A DNA stretch of 64,000 bases from Ramazzottius varieornatus (lineage: Eukaryota > Tardigrada > Eutardigrada > Parachela > Ramazzottiidae), in contig BDGG01000004.1 in assembly GCA_001949185.1 (NCBI GenBank), forward strand, positions 1,420,278-1,484,277, written 5' to 3'. Positions within the stretch are counted from its first letter, which is position 1. Each line of letters starts with the position of its first letter. A model generated the notes under the pieces. That model was not told where the DNA came from, did no database searches, and saw nothing but the letters and a program-made list of their open reading frames with translations. Shown piece by piece: positions 11,395 through 21,399 of this stretch. The position numbers were made by a program, and so were the translations under genes.

Positions 11395-14300
11395 TTGGAA
11401 GGCTGTGAAAATAGCTTATACAGTAGCTTTCGAACAGATTCTGTGCTCGGGCTCTTCATTATATTCACACTTGACGCGAAACTGGTTTTGAAAACGTACT
11501 GTATTTCCGTTCGGCGTGACTGTTTAAAGTTGTAATGGCGCCATCTGTAATTAACTCACACATATAACAACCTTCCCAGTCGGACCTGCTACTGCACAGA
11601 CTACTGTACTGTATGACATGCACATGGACATAATTATGGTACCAAATGTTATGTAAGACACCATAACCTCTGTAACCAAGCCGCTCTGAATAACATCAAA
11701 GAGATATATAATTTGCCGCGAAAGCACAGACTCCATCGAGTGGAACAACGGTACCTTACAGAGACGTTTCTCCGTCAACGCTAATCAAGCGGCAAAAGGA
11801 GCCGCTTACCTGAATTGCTTGATCACGATGGAATCATTACCTTTACCTGTCCGTCGAGAATTGCATTCATCTCAAGCTCTTTGGTCCGTGCGTCATGCGA
11901 CGATGCGCAACACTTCATTACACAGTTATCACATTTCTACTGATGCTCATAGGCAAGGCCCTCTTGCGAATTCAAGTTCTTTCGATCTAAACGAAGTATT
12001 TTTTCATTGTCCGGTAATGTTGGGTAATGTTGAGACCTTACCTGTCCGCAGAAGTACCTACTCATTGTATTAATATAATGGTATGTAGGATCAAAGCTTC
12101 CGGTCACAAGACTCTTAAAATATCAGACCTCGGCTTATTGCGACGAAGACAGATATACGATGAGCATTAGGCGCTGTTTATTTATCCGGCACCTCAAGTT
12201 TTTTTCAGTAAAATTTTAAAGAGTGGGTGGTCAGTCAAGAATAAAATCATAACAATGATAAACATTTGCAGCATCTAGATGACGCTGTCAGAGATCTAAG
12301 CAGCCGTGCACTGATTGCAGCAGACTGCAGTACGCCGTATTTAAGCAAAATTCCACAGGTCGGAAAGGGGCGTATCGATGATCTTATGCGAACAAACACT
12401 TCACGGTTAATAGTTTTATTGCCTCGCAGGTAATTAATAGGTTCGCGGTCGGGTTGGTAATGGACAATAAGGTCTGATAACAGGTTATTACGGCCCGTTG
12501 CCGTCATGGGGAGAATCGTGCCGCACAAACAGCCATCCACAAGACCACGTACATGAGAAGATCGGCTGATCCATGATCAAAGCATGAAAATTGATCGCTG
12601 CAAGAACGATGAGGTTATAGATACCGTCTACCTGTCCAGAAGATGGAGGATAATTACTACGCGGCAGCTTCCAACTGATGAACCATCCTGAAAGATGCGT
12701 GTGTGGCCGAAATCGATTTGAAGTTGTCAAACATCCAACGCGTTAACAGCCGCAATAAGAGTATAGAGGACGCTCGCAGTAAAGCTGCAGCTTTATTTTT
12801 AAAGCTGCGATTTTTTCAGCTGTGGACAGTGTTGTGTGGGCCACTTTTGTATTTAGATACCTGCCAAACTTTAATGAGCTTTTTTACCGCAGGAATATTG
12901 ATGACGAAGTCACATATTCTTCGAACGGTGATTTCTTTACTTTGCTTCCCCTACTCACCAGGAGATTTTCAGACAAATAGTTTCAAAAATATGACCAAAT
13001 AAGCCAGAAACAGGGGAGCACATTTTGACAGAAGCTGCCACGTAGGCAGGAACTTGGTCACAGTCTCATGCAGCAATCTGTCATGTAACGCCTCGTATAA
13101 AGTATCTTTACCGACACTTGATAGCCTTGCGGTAACAATCGACCACCCGTTCACACAATCCGCGCTAATTGATCTGGTATTCATTAATGTAGTCACGCTT
13201 TGGTAGACCCAGTATATCTGCGAATCATTCACAAGAAACAATATATATTAGATGTTGACGCCTTCATTCTAACCAAGTGTTATTTCTTCGAGGCTGCTAC
13301 TGGGCGTGGCACTTCATAGACCGGACAGAATGAGCTGTCCATTAAGCCTGATATAGACTTGAAAAACATGCCAGCTTCTTTTCCGCCAAAGACATATCTC
13401 AATGTTCGATCTCAATGCAACCGGTGATCGTTTCAGCAAATGCCGATCGGAAGAAGCTTGATCGTCATGAAGCAGGATCACTCTTGTCACGAAACCACAA
13501 CTGTTGGAGCTCATCGAAACTTCGCCGATCGTCTTATCAGCGGGTACGCAGAGACACATACAGCCGTTCATTAGCCATAGCCTAGAATTTTAATCCAGCG
13601 GAAAGTTTATTGCTGCGACAAATTTGACAGACCGCGAGCAAAGCTTTCACAAGCCGAAGCCAACAGAAGCCAACTTTTAATTTGCTTTCAAACTTTGCCA
13701 TCAGCGGGGTCATTAAGAACGACTTGAGCAATAAAAAATGACACATTTTGCCTGACATTTGTCAGACCTAATGAACTTATATTTTATTCTTTGCCTCGCA
13801 TCGGAAAACGTCATGATGATAAACTGCCAGCTTGGATTTGTTATTGCAGATGGAACTCGTACACAAACATACCGCATGCACAGTAGAGCCTTAGCTTTCC
13901 CGTACCAATGTACGACTTGGTTGACACCGACGTCGCTCTTTTCTGCTAGAGGGTTCCTGTTGGAATTATCATTCTGGCCTGAAAGTCCGGTCATAGATTA
14001 TAGTTAAAGTGAGCTGCTAATATCCAAAAAACAAGCATTTAAAGTTCAACACAATCATATACTGCTTGAGTGAATTACGAGTGTGGGTTTGCGAAGAGCT
14101 TCTCTACGAGCGTTACAGAATATTCCCGCGCAGCCACGCCCTGGGATAAGTTGCAGAGCTGTACAGCGATATACCTTGTTGCCGTCCGTGTTTCAATCAG
14201 AACCGGAAATTAACTTACACATATTTTTCCTCTAGTCTGTCACAGAAAGGAATACACATCCACCAGTGGTCGATGGGAGGGTAAAGGCTGGATACAGGCG

Positions 14301-14695
14301 AATCTTGACGGAGGTTGAAGCTGGGTTGGAGAGCGGCTACGGGAGGAACACTACTCGTATAGCAAATAAAGCTTGTCCACTAGCTTGTCATTGGGTGAAT
14401 GGCAATGATGTGCAACTTGTCAAAGTCAAGAATACCCTGGAAATTACTACTTGGGCAGTAACCAAGATATGTTGTGGCAGTCTTTGCGAAACGAGCTAGC
14501 TTGCCGCGTGTCGCTTCCAGCTATAACTCTCGAGAGAACAGTCTAATCAAGCCTGATTACACAGGGTCTCTCCTCGTGTGCTGTACCAGCATTATACTAG
14601 ACAAACGAAACGTCGTCAAGTGCTCGACGAAGACATCAACCATCTGCTGCTGACAAACTCGTATCTGGTTGCCCGACCGACGGACTAGCTGCAAC
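11395..14695. other. 3.3-kb non-coding interval between the two homeobox genes
   Basis: No supported gene. It should contain the 3' UTR of the first homeobox gene, and the promoter and 5' UTR of engrailed. A perfect 16-base palindrome, TAAAGCTGCAGCTTTA, lies at 12780-12795, with a further half site (AAAGCTGC) from 12801. The large distance compared with neighbouring genes suggests cis-regulatory DNA. Confidence 0.5.
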
Positions 14696-16799
14696 ATGGA
14701 TTCGGATTCCGATCGCTCGGACAGTCTTTGTGCAGAACCTCTCAGCCCTTTCAAGAACGACCAGGAACTGGAAAAAGAGCGGCGTTTCATCCCAGAAATG
14801 CTAAAGTTTTCCATCGAAAACATTCTTCGACCTGATTTTGGCTGCAAGATCAAACGTGAAAGACTCTCTCCGCGGCCCGACTTTTCGTCTCTCCATTCGT
14901 CCGATAATCAGTCGAAAGCTGCCTCGAACCTGGGGAACTGGCCGCCAGCGTGGGTCTTCTGCACAAGATACTCGGATCGACCTTCTGCTGGTAAGCCCCC
15001 CGTCGGTACTTTGAACTTCCATGTCACTTAAAGGGGAATTTCGTTGCAATATTCGACTAGATCTAAATCATACTGTTGATTTTTGACCAACCATGGTTCT
15101 CGGATAAAAAACCACAAAGACGATTGTATAAATAGTGAAAATTCGACGCATACCACAAGCAAGATGTATGGGGCACATATTTTGCAGCAAGTATACCTGT
15201 TCAAACTGCTTTCCCGAATATTTTGAATTTTTCCTGTACATTTTGACCACAGCGCGCAGTTCACTGTGACCTTTAAGTTATTTCCATAAGGCTAGGCACT
15301 GCGCAGCATTTAGACACAATGAAATAACGACCTCTGGTGAGAAATAATAGTCGGCCGCATTCAGGTCTTGGTTCCAAGGTAAAAATTCGACTGACGAAAA
15401 GCACCAAAACAGAGCGTCAAATTTAACAGTAATTTTAAATGCGGATCGACTGCGTCTGGTTATGTAGATAGCGTTTCTTACTGAGTTTTGAATATCTGCA
15501 GGCTGATCAAAGAGTGCTAATTACCATCCGGGTAGATGCCTTATGGAGATGACGCACCGATTTTCAGTTAAACTCAGGTGGTGGCTTTAATGTTCGCTAG
15601 CTACCAGTGATTCTCGGTCTGCCGCTAAACATCGTCTGAAAGAGTTGACGTGATAAGCTCGTAATTCAACTTTGGAATGGAACGATCGGACCATTGGTTC
15701 TCACAAAACTGTGCAGAGGTCAACTGTTAATTTGAAGCGATGCGACAGCAGCACACTTGAAAGCGCTCTACTGGCGGATATTACATGTTATCCATTCCGC
15801 GCAGATAGCAATTGACACACGTTCACCATGCATCACTGCGCGTAATCCTGTTGAAACTTTAACCATCCAAATTCTGCATGGTTTATCGTTTTCGGGCTAT
15901 CTACAGAATTCCAGGACGACATCGCACGCATGCCTGCGACAGTTCCGATATTATCACAGTTTGCCTGTTTTTGAGTGCTCAACCTCACGGGCCAATTTAG
16001 CAATAAACAAGCACTTAACGTACCCAGTAGTGGGCGCATGCAATTGAAGGGCTATCGTTAAGCGTCACGAATATGAGAAATTAACCGCTTTAACTATACC
16101 TGTGATCGTGGTGTCAACAGCGGGATACTTTCAATTTCCTCTCTATTATACCTGTCAGAGATAAGTCATCAGTATACGGCCTCGTGACCACACGCATTTG
16201 CTAACTGGATTCCTCACCATTCAATGATAGAATTTCATACGTCAAATTTTTGATTACTGAATGTCGAACAGTCTTATTGATTCGGAGTAAACGGTTAGAC
16301 TTAATACAGCTCTTGCCGCTCCATTAATTAGTGCCCTTAGCTTATACTTTGCTTCAAATTACAGGTCCGAGATCGCGGCGTCCGAAACGCCGATCGGAGC
16401 GGAAGCCCGAAGACAAACGGCCGCGAACGGCTTTCACACAAGAACAGCTGGATAGACTGAAGAAAGAGTTCCACGAGAACCGCTATCTGACGGAAAAAAG
16501 ACGTCAGGACCTCGCCAAAGACCTGCAGTTGAACGAGTCACAAATCAAGATATGGGTAGGTCCTCGAATCGAACTTTATAGTTTTTGTTTTATGCGTATC
16601 GTGCTAAATTCTTCTTTCACTACGAAACTGTGCTTATTTTATTCTAAAAAATTTTCTGTAGTTCCAGAATAAGCGCGCCAAGTTGAAAAAGTCGAACGGG
16701 TGCCGCAACTCTCTGGCGCTGTCCCTTCTGTCACATGGCCTGTATAACCAACAAGGACAGCAAGACGACCAAGAAGTTGATCAATACTACAGCTCATAA
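14696..16799 (+). CDS. en: Engrailed homeodomain transcription factor, 3 exons
   Basis: Exons: 14696-14990, 16365-16555 and 16662-16799, about 207 residues. All engrailed homology regions can be read. EH1 is [12 protein letters not shown] (residues ~41-52), the Groucho-binding motif. EH2 is [15 protein letters not shown] (~82-96), the PBX/Exd-contacting region, followed by EH3 [11 protein letters not shown]4 is the homeodomain: [20 protein letters not shown]…[20 protein letters not shown]5 is the [15 protein letters not shown] tail. The intron after Trp48 is phase 0, inside helix 3. Engrailed is a repressor that sets segment boundaries and neuronal identity. The protein is short compared with Drosophila En (552 residues), lacking long low-complexity N-terminal regions. 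I chose the ATG at 14696 because no upstream ATG is in frame. Only one engrailed gene is visible here, with no second en/invected-type copy in the window. Confidence 0.95.
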
Positions 16800-17808
16800 T
16801 TCCAATCAGCACCTCTGAAAATTTCAGAATTATTTCCCCGTGAGATGATACATGTCGGTTGGCTCGCTTATAGTAACGCATGGCTTGAACGATAGCTGTT
16901 GTCTGCCTGCGTTTTTCAATTTAGCAGCTTTGCAATTTACCTCTGCACTGCCCTTTACGTACGACCCTTTGTGTTATTATTGCACGGTCTGTACACGGGG
17001 TACCGTCTGTAGTCACTACTCCACCATCAGGAAAACTGTTTTACATGTATGTGATACGCTAACAACGGAGTTGTATCCCACTTAATATTCGGCTGAGCTG
17101 CACCGCAAATTTCTTGTAAAAATTCCTCCACTCAGAAATGACACCCTACGGAGAGAGAGCACGCGTTGAAGAGGAGGCAGAAATCCCGTGATGTGTGAGG
17201 TCTGTCTATTAAAAGTCAGAGACAAACACAAGTTCACAAGTCCGAGACGATCTCCTGCTAGGATCTCATCATTATCCTCTGACTTCTCGCTTCGAGTCTA
17301 CGGTATTTCTATCGATACCAAATGAGGCTCAACCCGATCGGTAATTGCTACTTGCAAAGTGACATGTACTGTAACGGGATACCACAAGACCGCGTCGTGG
17401 TTGTTCAACTAAGTCACACGCCAAAACCGCATAACCTCGAGATTTTGCGGCTTTCGCTCCGGAGACTCGACACTCATGCGGATGCATAGAACGGGTAAAT
17501 TTAGGAGCACGGCACCTTTATGTTTGCTCCCTCGAGCTAGCCTAATGTTCCACAGGGTCATAAAATTACAAATTACGACGGTGTATTTTTGCCCAGTGTA
17601 CTGATTTCAGTTGTTGAAGGCGGAAGCTGGTTTCGTCTGTTCGAATTCGAGGCCGATATTACAGTTTAAACGGTAACAGCAAAAGGCAGGTTGATTTCTG
17701 ATGGCGGCTGAAGTGTAAATCATCTCCATCTCCTCTGATAACTGAAGAATTGTTGACAGTTCTCCACCTTTTTTCCTGACGCCGTGTCTAGAACTATCCT
17801 TTCCAACG
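16800..17808. other. Engrailed 3' flank
   Basis: Probably the engrailed 3' UTR followed by intergenic DNA. No repeat, RNA gene or convincing coding segment was recognised. Confidence 0.4.
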
Positions 17809-18183
17809 ATGCTCCGAAAACTTACGCTGACTCAATTAATCTACGCGTTAGCGGTCCTTGGAATGCTGCGCCTAGAGGAGCTGGCCTGTGTTGTTCCGGG
17901 CCCTCGTCTCCGCACGCCGTCAGCAATGAGTTCAGCCCATCTAGGGCACTTAAAACCTACGAAGACTCGGACCAGTAACCTGGAAAACAATCGTGGATTA
18001 TTCCAACAGCATCTTGTCGGACTACCCATATTCATTACGATGCCCATCCGACAGGTGTATAACCTCGAAGACGAGTACCTCTTGTTCCGGTCCTCCTTCC
18101 TTCCACGATACCGAGCGCCTGGTGCCAAGGCCAAGAAGGAAGAAAAACGGACTGCAAAGACGGCGCTCCACCTGGATCCTTGA
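17809..18183 (+). CDS. Candidate small secreted protein (124 aa, signal-peptide-like N-terminus)
   Basis: The ATG opens a frame with a basic start, a hydrophobic run (LIYALAVLGML) and a plausible cleavage zone near ELACVVPG, as in secreted precursors. The remainder is basic, ends in AKAKKEEKRTAKTALHLDP and contains Lys/Arg pairs that a prohormone convertase could use. No known peptide family is recognised, there are too few cysteines for a disulphide-rich toxin or growth factor, and an overlapping antisense frame is equally long. Unspliced ORFs of this size occur by chance, so it may not be a gene. A spliced version using only the first part is possible. Confidence 0.3.
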   Translation: MLRKLTLTQLIYALAVLGMLRLEELACVVPGPRLRTPSAMSSAHLGHLKPTKTRTSNLENNRGLFQQHLVGLPIFITMPIRQVYNLEDEYLLFRSSFLPRYRAPGAKAKKEEKRTAKTALHLDP

Positions 18184-18461
18184 GCCAAAGAAAACTGGAG
18201 GACCACCCATTGCCACGCTGCAATCGTAGCCTTAGACCATCTTGAAGTCTTGAAACTGAATTTTAGCTTCATCGACCAGCCACGTTGGCTGCTTAGTGGC
18301 AGGTTTTATCGTTTGTAGCAGACTGGCCGACTATGTCTGATGGTAAATGTTCATCATAGGAAATATATGCAAGTGTGGTTTTATACTCTTTCGATTCATT
18401 GTTCGAGATCGTCGATAAAACGAAAACCTCCTTGTCAGGAAAATAATGTGCAGAAAAAGTA
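18184..18461. other. Short gap before tRNA-Gln
   Basis: Nothing recognisable except the T-run just outside the tRNA 3' end, described with the tRNA. Confidence 0.4.
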
Positions 18462-18531
18462 GGTCGTACCGAGGGTCGAACTCGGGTCGACGGATTCAAA
18501 GTCCGACGTGCTACCACTACACCATACAACC
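18462..18531 (-). tRNA. tRNA-Gln (anticodon TTG)
   Basis: Read on the minus strand: acceptor arm GGTTGTA pairs with TACGACC (one T-G wobble). The D arm is GTG…CAC with loop TAGTGGTAG. The anticodon loop is CTTTGAA, giving anticodon TTG for CAA codons. The T arm is CCGAG-TTCGACC-CTCGG. It is 70 nt long without intron or encoded CCA. The outermost anticodon-stem pair appears to be T-T. A TTTTT run shortly after the 3' end (plus-strand AAAAA around 18455) fits an RNA polymerase III terminator. A-box (TGGTGTAGTGG) and B-box (GAGTTCGACCC) promoter elements are internal and intact. Confidence 0.92.
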
Positions 18532-19182
18532 AATTTGTGCTTTGGAACAAAGTTAATCGTCCTAGATGGTTGTCACAATTTTACGATTTTAATCTGGGAG
18601 TTTGCGGTGACGACTAGAATGACGGAAGATGCCACTTGTCAGTTCCTATGGAATCATTTTTCTTCAGGCTCCATCCGCAAACCTTTCGCACAAATCGGCT
18701 GAAACACAACATCTTCTCGGGTATCCAAGTGCAGTACGACCTGTAGGTAAGTCGCGCATTCGTCCCTCTGTGATAATCTTTGACTAGACAAGGTGGGATC
18801 GTTGAGGTCTAGTCGTCTTCGCAGGTATTCGGAACTCAGCGGAAGTGTGAAAGGATCGTCGAACTGTTGAACTGCGCCTTCATTCGATACCTCGTCTTGA
18901 GAACAGAATCTTTTGGACCTTCCAGATTAAGCCTCCCATAAGTGGCTGCTGCAGTATCCACTAGCGACGCGCGATAACTGCTGTTTGTTAGTTGAGTAGC
19001 AAGTTGCTCGTATTGTCGACGTTTGGTTTGCTGAAGGCATTATCCCGTCACTGTGCACACGAAGCCTGATCTTGGTGATATGTGATTCTGTTACTGTCAT
19101 CTCCCCTTGCTGGCTTCGATCTGAAGAAGTCCTGCGGACGGTGTGAAGTGGATGCTTGTGCAAGAAACAGTTCGCGGTTGTC
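18532..19182. other. Upstream region of NT5C3
   Basis: Intergenic DNA between the tRNA and the 5'-nucleotidase gene. It should hold the nucleotidase promoter and 5' UTR. No element is distinct enough to name. Confidence 0.4.
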
Positions 19183-21112
19183 ATGCCTTCGAGTAGCTCA
19201 TCTAGCGGATCTCCCGATATGCATAGCTTCCTCGCATCGTATGGCATACCCCTAGCAGCAGGACTCACCGCGGTTCTTGGGGGACTCTCCTATCAGCTCT
19301 ACCGGTGGTACCTGGTAAGGTCACAGAAGAATGAGAGATCGAGAGATTTACTCGCGAGAGCGCGATCGGCTCCAGGGGAACTTCCGCTCGTCAGGTTAGT
19401 GTTTTCGTACCGTTATGATAATTATTTCCATTACCTTTTATTCGGGTATATCTTAATAATTAGACCAATCTACATGGGTGGCGAAGAACAGTTTCGGTCC
19501 GTTGTCCGAGCGTCCAACTTGACCAAAGAGGTATAATGCCGAAATGCTCAGTTTTAGTGCTACCAGTTCTCCGCTTTGCGGAACACTGTGCTGCTGCGTG
19601 ACTTGCATGGTTTCTTACCCCTGCTGTCTTGCGATTACAGTTAAAGGCAGTGCTGTGTCGAGATGGAGTATACATCGGAAACCCTGAAAAGGTAGTCCAG
19701 AAATTAGAGAAAATGCTCGCTGATGGAGCAGATCGCTTCCAGGTTGTAACGGACTTTGATGCGACCCTTACAAGGTGAGGATTTGTTCGCACTTGCTGTT
19801 ACCATACTATACGGTCTTCAAATCCACATGCTCTTGTGTACAGATATCACCGAGATGGAGTCAGATGTTCCAGTTCGTACGGTGAGTACAGCTCGATCCT
19901 TATGACCGTGGTACCATCAAGGTTCGTGACTGACGGACGGCCATTCTGCCATTAGGTATTCTGGATTCGAACTCTATGTTCCCTTCGTGGTTCAGAGAGG
20001 AAGTAAGCGTTTAGTTTTTTGATGCAATGCGCTTTGTGCTCCATCAGCTTCTAATGTCATGCAGCTCCTGCTTCGTCTACAGACAGATCGACTTCGAAAG
20101 AAATATTACCCCATCGAACTTGATCCTGCTTTGACAGTCGAGGAAAAGACTCCTCTCAGTAAGTACCACAATTCGTGCTAAGTTGCCACAGATTCTTTAT
20201 GACTGAATATGTGTTTCATTTGATTTCATATCATTCGGTTGTTAGTGAAGGACTGGTGGACGAAAGCACATGATGCCCTGAAGCAAACTAACCTGAATCA
20301 GAGCTGGCTACCGAAGATGGTGCAAGAGTCCTCGGTGGAAATGAGGTATCGTTTGTTTTGTTTGACCTCGTGGGCAGTCTATGGTCACGCAGTGTTCACT
20401 TATTTTTGTGTAGGGACCGGACTGGAGTTCTCTTTGCCATACTCGACCACTGCAATATACCGCTTTTGATTTACTCTGCCGGGATCGGTGATCTCATCAA
20501 GGGTAGGAAGCTCCTGCTGCCCATGGTACTAGGTCGACTTTCTCCTGACGCTATTATGCTTGCAGAAGTATTGATCCAGAGGTGCAGTTTCAAGAACTTT
20601 ACGGAGCCTCCGCTGATAGTTGCTAACTACATGAAGTTCTCAGACAAGGCTAGTGTTGTCTTCGGGTGTTAGTTATACTTGGAGCTACTGGAAAACGTTT
20701 CATGTGGAATATCTGTTTTTAGGGTGCCTTGATTGGATTTAGCGAAGAGCTGATCCACACCTTCAACAAACACGAAATCTTCCCTCACCATCTCGACTAC
20801 TTCGCAAAGCACAAGAATAGAACGAATGTTTTGCTGATGGGAGACATGACGGGCGATTTGCGGATGGCGGACGGCATGAGCCACCGGGAAACTCTTGTCA
20901 CCATCGGCTTCCTGAACTCGAAAGTTCACGAATCCTTCGCCCTCTACCGGGACAGTTTTGACATCGTCTTGATAGACGACCAAACACAAGACGTTCCCGT
21001 GAGTGTGGCACTGGCCCAGAGTTTATTTTATCTCACCCACCTGTGCATCTTTGCGTTTTGCTTTCAGATCGCGATTGTGGAGGCAATAATAAAGGGGGCA
21101 TCTTCGGATTGA
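19183..21112 (+). CDS. NT5C3: Cytosolic 5'-nucleotidase III family (NT5C3-like), 11 exons, N-terminal membrane anchor
   Basis: Exons: 19183-19394, 19464-19530, 19641-19774, 19844-19881, 19956-20002, 20065-20158, 20246-20345, 20414-20502, 20566-20648, 20723-20998 and 21068-21112, about 394 residues. HAD-fold motifs are clear: DFDATLT (motif I, nucleophile and acid/base Asp), IYSAGIGDLI (motif II), and GDMTGDLRMADG (motif IV, Mg-binding acids). Other family blocks are YYPIELDPALTVEEK and GFSEELIHTFNKH. It hydrolyses pyrimidine or 7-methyl-GMP nucleotides to nucleosides. Residues ~20-45 (IPLAAGLTAVLGGLSYQLYRWYL) form a likely transmembrane segment, as in some longer NT5C3A forms. The intron after exon 9 begins GCTAGT rather than GT; no GT alternative keeps the reading frame. 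Whether the closest relative is NT5C3A or NT5C3B is not resolved. Confidence 0.88.
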
Positions 21113-21317
21113 GTTTAGAAAATTTGGCTTGGTATTTGACTGGTTAACGAATGAAGCCTCATAATGATCTTTTGTTCGCCGTACTTCCGGTTGCACTCCC
21201 GGATGGTTCTCGGTGTGCGTTGATGTGAGAATCCGCCCTTTTCGGTACTTTTGGTTCGTATATTTGCGTCAGGTTGACGCACTATTGTTCTGATGGTTCT
21301 GCTTCTCTTCTGTAACT

Positions 21318-21323
21318 TTTATT
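21318..21323 (-). promoter_or_regulatory. Candidate poly(A) signal of BMPER
   Basis: The plus strand TTTATT reads AATAAA on the minus strand, 77 bases beyond the BMPER stop. It lies inside the putative NT5C3 3' UTR. Confidence 0.4.
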
Positions 21324-21380
21324 CTTTACAGTAGAACTATTTACATCCGGCTGAAAAAATTTCAACCAGCTTCTTAAAGA

Positions 21381-21386
21381 AATAAA
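21381..21386 (+). promoter_or_regulatory. Candidate poly(A) signal of NT5C3
   Basis: AATAAA 269 bases after the NT5C3 stop. It lies 14 bases before the convergent BMPER stop codon, so the two transcripts probably overlap or abut at their 3' ends. Confidence 0.4.
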
Positions 21387-21399
21387 ATGACAAAAAGAC

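Noticed and set aside
17841-18272. 143-codon minus-strand frame
   Set aside because: It is antisense to the candidate secreted ORF, with no recognisable domain. The two shadow each other, which also lowers confidence in the sense ORF.
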